Position numbers and translations under genes: made by a program. From Candidatus Methanovirga meridionalis (lineage in GTDB: Archaea > Methanobacteriota > Methanobacteria > Methanobacteriales > Methanobacteriaceae), in NCBI GenBank assembly GCA_031289325.1, contig JAITPS010000274.1, positions 1 through 7,442 of the forward strand: a stretch of DNA of 7,442 bases, given 5' to 3'. This document shows positions 5,506 through 7,442 of this stretch, piece after piece (the first letter of the stretch is position 1; each line of letters starts with the position of its first letter). A model generated the notes under the pieces. It was not told the origin of the DNA and did no database searches. It was given only the letters and a program-made list of their open reading frames with translations.

Positions 5506-6279
5506 ATGGAAAATAAAAAAAAAATTATAGCTCTCACACGACCATTTGATCGTATTGACGAAGCTCATGAAATTATTGAATCATTTAAAGCTAAAGCATT
5601 TATTGCTCCAACATTAGAACTTGAGATAGTTAACAGCAAAACTCTTAAAAATCTTATAAACAATTTAGATAAAATGGAATGGTTAATTTTCACATCACCC
5701 ACAACTATTGAATCAATATTTAATTTTTATCCAACTTTTAAAGATGATTTATCAAATAAAACTAAGGTTGCAGCTATTGGTTTGAAAACAGCTGAAAAAT
5801 TATCTGAGCATGGTTTAGATATTGATCTAATTCCAGAAAATTTCACTGCAGAAGGACTTATTGAATCTTTTAAAAAATTAGATATTAAAAATAAATGCAT
5901 TGGAATACCACGAACATTAGATGCAAGATTAATTCTTCCTAATGAATTAGAAAAATTAGGAGCTAAGGTTTTAATAGCTGAAGCATACAAATCAAAATTA
6001 CCATTAGATACTGTAAGGATTGAAGTTCTGATTTCAAAGATATTAAATAATGAGATTGATGCAATTACATTCACAAGTCCACTAACCATTAAAAACCTAT
6101 TTAAAATAGCTGTTGATGAACAAGTTAATGAATTAATAAATAAGTTATCCACTTCCATTCTAACAGTGTCTATTGGACCAATTACACACAAAACTCTTGA
6201 AGAATTTGGTATATATTCTATTTATCCTGATAAATATACGGTTAAAAGCATGTTAGAACTTTTATTTGAAACTTTATGA
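5506..6279 (+). CDS. hemD: Uroporphyrinogen-III synthase
   Basis: This cytoplasmic enzyme cyclises hydroxymethylbilane with inversion of ring D to uroporphyrinogen III, the last common precursor of all tetrapyrroles. In methanogens that means siroheme, coenzyme F430 and corrinoids rather than mainly heme. The 257 residues match the usual family length. The two-lobed layout is visible: an N-terminal ALTRPFDR (9-16), the first FTSP (62-65), AAIGLKTAEKL (from 89) and the family signature ENFTAEGL (111-118). The second lobe has a second FTSP (189-192), then SIGPITHKTLEEFG (from 222). The start is ATG with AGGT upstream. It stands alone in its own transcription unit here, followed after 315 bp by srp19 on the same strand. 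The minus-strand frame inside it is a shadow. The upstream region carries recent-looking insertions, but the coding sequence shows no damage. Confidence 0.95.
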   Translation: MENKKKIIALTRPFDRIDEAHEIIESFKAKAFIAPTLELEIVNSKTLKNLINNLDKMEWLIFTSPTTIESIFNFYPTFKDDLSNKTKVAAIGLKTAEKLSEHGLDIDLIPENFTAEGLIESFKKLDIKNKCIGIPRTLDARLILPNELEKLGAKVLIAEAYKSKLPLDTVRIEVLISKILNNEIDAITFTSPLTIKNLFKIAVDEQVNELINKLSTSILTVSIGPITHKTLEEFGIYSIYPDKYTVKSMLELLFETL

Positions 6280-6299
6280 AACATTGATTATGTGATGAA

Positions 6300-6351
6300 T
6301 TGTAAATTTATTAATGAATGTTTACAAATAAACTCTTACATTTTATTTTTT
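6300..6351 (+). terminator. Probable hemD terminator
   Basis: TTGTAAA (6300-6306) pairs with TTTACAA (6321-6327) across a 14-base loop. A T-rich tract, TTTTATTTTTT (6341-6351), follows. Archaeal termination depends mainly on the T tract, which lies 62-72 bases after the hemD stop. The weak stem may be incidental. Confidence 0.4.
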
Positions 6352-6369
6352 AATCCTATATTCATTTAG

Positions 6370-6391
6370 TTTTGATAAAGTTCTAAATAAA
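6370..6391 (-). repeat. Inverted fragment of the dispersed repeat trailer
   Basis: TTTTGATAAAGTTCTAAATA is the reverse complement of the trailer end found before the TPR gene and before hemD (TATTTATTAAGAACTTTATC). The core AGAACTTTATCAAA is identical. It shows that the trailer sequence also occurs alone and in reverse orientation, here after hemD. Confidence 0.5.
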
Positions 6392-6455
6392 TAGCTTTTT
6401 TAAAGATAAATATTACTAAAATATATTTAGCATTGTTTTTTACAATTGAAAAATT

Positions 6456-6503
6456 AATAAAATTAGATTTATAAAAATCAATAAAATTAGATTTATAAAA
6501 ATC
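6456..6503 (+). repeat. Exact 24-bp tandem duplication carrying a TATA box, upstream of srp19
   Basis: Two identical 24-bp units (6456-6479 and 6480-6503) each contain TTTATAAAAA (6468-6477 and 6492-6501), a good archaeal TATA box. Each also has a GATTT/AAATC mini-hairpin. Transcription from them would begin near 6500 and 6524, leaving a leader of about 70-95 bases before srp19. The exactness of the copies suggests a recent duplication. No other promoter-like element in this 315-bp gap is as well placed. Confidence 0.6.
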
Positions 6504-6583
6504 AATGATATGTACATTAAATTGATTACTTTTATTAAAATAATGAAAAACTAATCCAGATAATAACTTTAAATAATTAATAA

Positions 6584-6591
6584 GAGGTGAT
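6584..6591 (+). promoter_or_regulatory. Strong Shine-Dalgarno deciding the TTG start of srp19
   Basis: GAGGTGAT matches the complement of the archaeal 16S rRNA 3' end (AUCACCUC) over all eight bases and lies three bases before TTG 6595. It is the strongest ribosome site in the window and justifies the non-ATG start. Confidence 0.85.
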
Positions 6592-6594
6592 TAT

Positions 6595-6903
6595 TTGTCA
6601 ATAATATGGCCAGTTTATATAAATTCAATGAAAACACGAAAAGAAGGTAGAAAAATAGCTAAAGAATACTGTATAAAAAATCCTGACTTAAATGAAATAG
6701 TAAAGGTAGCTTCAAAACTTAAGTTCAATCCACAAAAAGAAACAGATAAATCTTATCCTAAATCATGGTGGGAACAATCTGGAAGAGTAATAATTGAAAC
6801 TGATATTAAAAAAAATGATGCTTTAAAAAAAATTAGTTCTTTAATTAAAGATCTTAGAAATAATAGAAATAATAAAAATAATAGAAATAATAGAAAGAAA
6901 TGA
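6595..6903 (+). CDS. srp19: Signal recognition particle 19 kDa subunit SRP19
   Basis: A small RNA-binding protein that clamps helices 6 and 8 of archaeal 7S RNA and promotes SRP54 binding, hence targeting of membrane and secreted proteins. Recognisable family features are the start IIWPVYINSMKT (3-14), the basic GRKIAKEYCIKNP (18-30), LNEIVKVASKLKFNP (32-46), the hallmark YPKSWWEQSGRVII (54-67) and the closing helix ALKKISSLIKDLR. Length is 102 residues, near the archaeal norm. The start is TTG after a perfect GAGGTGAT. The tail is odd: it ends in a low-complexity Asn/Arg/Lys repeat (RNNRNNKNNRNNRKK) encoded by a 9-bp tandem repeat of AGAAATAAT. Such a basic tail could add RNA contacts or be a replication-slippage extension. 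No partner gene is in the window; hemD upstream is functionally unrelated. Confidence 0.95.
   Translation: MSIIWPVYINSMKTRKEGRKIAKEYCIKNPDLNEIVKVASKLKFNPQKETDKSYPKSWWEQSGRVIIETDIKKNDALKKISSLIKDLRNNRNNKNNRNNRKK
6856..6891 (+). repeat. 9-bp coding microsatellite at the 3' end of srp19
   Basis: Four consecutive copies of AGAAATAAT (the third with AAA for AGA) encode four Arg/Lys-Asn-Asn triplets. Since the unit is a multiple of three, copy-number change would alter tail length without breaking the frame. Confidence 0.8.
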
Positions 6904-7132
6904 ATTAAAAGAAGAACTACTTTCAAAAATATTAATTGATAATAAAAATAATTGTTGGACTTTTAATATCCATATTAAAGAATTTTAAATCTAATTTAAT
7001 TAAAAATAATGTAGATTTATCTTCAAAGTTATTTAAAAAATTATGTAGTTGTTTTTATATATTTCATGAAACTTTATTATGCTTGATTTTTATTTATCTA
7101 TATTATTAATTTTTATTATATCTATATTCATT
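6904..7132. other. Gene-poor A/T spacer downstream of srp19
   Basis: No gene is convincing here. One frame running out of the srp19 repeat continues past the srp19 stop as ERNELKEELLSKILIDNKNN and ends at TAA 6986-6988, but it has no start codon. Several T tracts (for example around 7050 and 7086-7115) could terminate srp19 transcription; none has a clear stem. Confidence 0.4.
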
Positions 7133-7220
7133 TGAAAGGTTTTTAAATTTTGAATTATAAAATTTTTTTTTATTAAATTATTTAACTTTGAATATTAATT
7201 TATAAAAATCCATAATTTCA
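7133..7220 (+). repeat. Leader module of the dispersed repeat, copy 3
   Basis: Starting TTTGAAAGGTTTTTAAATTTTG and passing through TTATTAAATTATTTAACTTT and TATAAAAATCCATAATTTC, this stretch is closely similar to 2433-2518. As there, it leads straight into the 20-bp units. The order and spacing are preserved, which shows that the leader and the units belong to one element. Confidence 0.65.
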
Positions 7221-7240
7221 AATATTAAATATTATAAATA

Positions 7241-7442
7241 AATTTTAATTAATATAAATAAATTTTAATTAATATAAATAAATTTAAAATAATATAAATA
7301 AATTTAAAATAAAATAAATAAATTTAAAATAAAATAAATAAATTTTAATTAATATAAATAAATTTTAATTAATATAAATAAATTTAAAATAATATAAATA
7401 AATTTAAAATAATATAAATAAATTTAAAATAATATAAATAAA
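7241..7442 (+). repeat. 20-bp tandem array made only of A and T, truncated by the window end
   Basis: Ten full units in perfect 20-bp register, then two bases of an eleventh. Three variants occur: A is AATTTTAATTAATATAAATA, B is AATTTAAAATAATATAAATA and C is AATTTAAAATAAAATAAATA. Their order is A A B C C A A B B B. A degenerate unit precedes at 7221-7240. From 7220 to the end there is no G or C at all (223 bases). There are no spacers of unique sequence, so this is not a CRISPR array. The array continues outside the window, so total copy number is unknown. Confidence 0.9.

Noticed and set aside
5727..6191. 154-codon minus-strand frame inside hemD
   Set aside because: It is a shadow of hemD, whose plus-strand protein has clear family motifs; the minus frame has no recognisable domain or ribosome site.
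6904..7132. tRNA or other structured RNA downstream of srp19
   Set aside because: No cloverleaf, T-loop consensus or G+C-rich stem, which would stand out in this background, was seen here or elsewhere in the window.
7241..7442. CRISPR array
   Set aside because: Units are 20 bp, contiguous and all A/T, with no unique spacers between them and no cas gene nearby.

Overview
The window is extremely A+T-rich (about a fifth G+C by eye). It carries an archaeal SRP19 gene with a perfect archaeal Shine-Dalgarno sequence, TATA-type promoters and long A/T-only spacers. Together these suggest a low-GC methanogenic archaeon of the order Methanobacteriales, most likely a Methanobrevibacter-like genome. Genus is an inference; the archaeal assignment rests on SRP19 and promoter style.

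Layout. Bases 1-115 look like the right end of an insertion sequence: a short C-terminal reading frame, then a G+C-richer tip. From 358 to 2341 lies a polytopic-membrane, HAMP-like, PP2C/SpoIIE-type (RsbU-like) serine phosphatase. Its natural N-terminus is displaced by one extra T in a T7 run. A dispersed A/T repeat fills 2377-2608. A TPR protein with a C-terminal cold-shock-like OB domain follows at 2698-4053, then a small coiled-coil ORF at 4211-4462 that also appears frameshifted, at an A8 run. Bases 4495-5505 are a gene-free stretch built largely from small inverted-repeat elements. The clearest is 143 bp (5295-5437), with imperfect terminal inverted repeats and an exact 8-bp flanking duplication. 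Next come hemD (uroporphyrinogen-III synthase, 5506-6279) and srp19 (6595-6903), both plus strand with their own promoter signals. The window ends in a 20-bp-period tandem array (7241-7442, running off the edge) in which every base is A or T.

How the parts relate. hemD and srp19 are housekeeping genes: tetrapyrrole synthesis (in methanogens for siroheme, F430 and corrinoids) and signal recognition particle assembly. The phosphatase and the TPR/cold-shock protein are accessory, probably signalling or RNA-related. Nothing in the sequence shows that they form one system: they are about 350 bp apart with a repeat between them. The most distinctive non-coding feature is a modular repeat family: an ~86-88-bp leader, a variable number of 20-bp units and a trailer ending in AAGAACTTTATCAAAG. 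It has a full copy before the TPR gene, a partial copy before hemD, an inverted trailer fragment after hemD, and an expanded copy at the window end.
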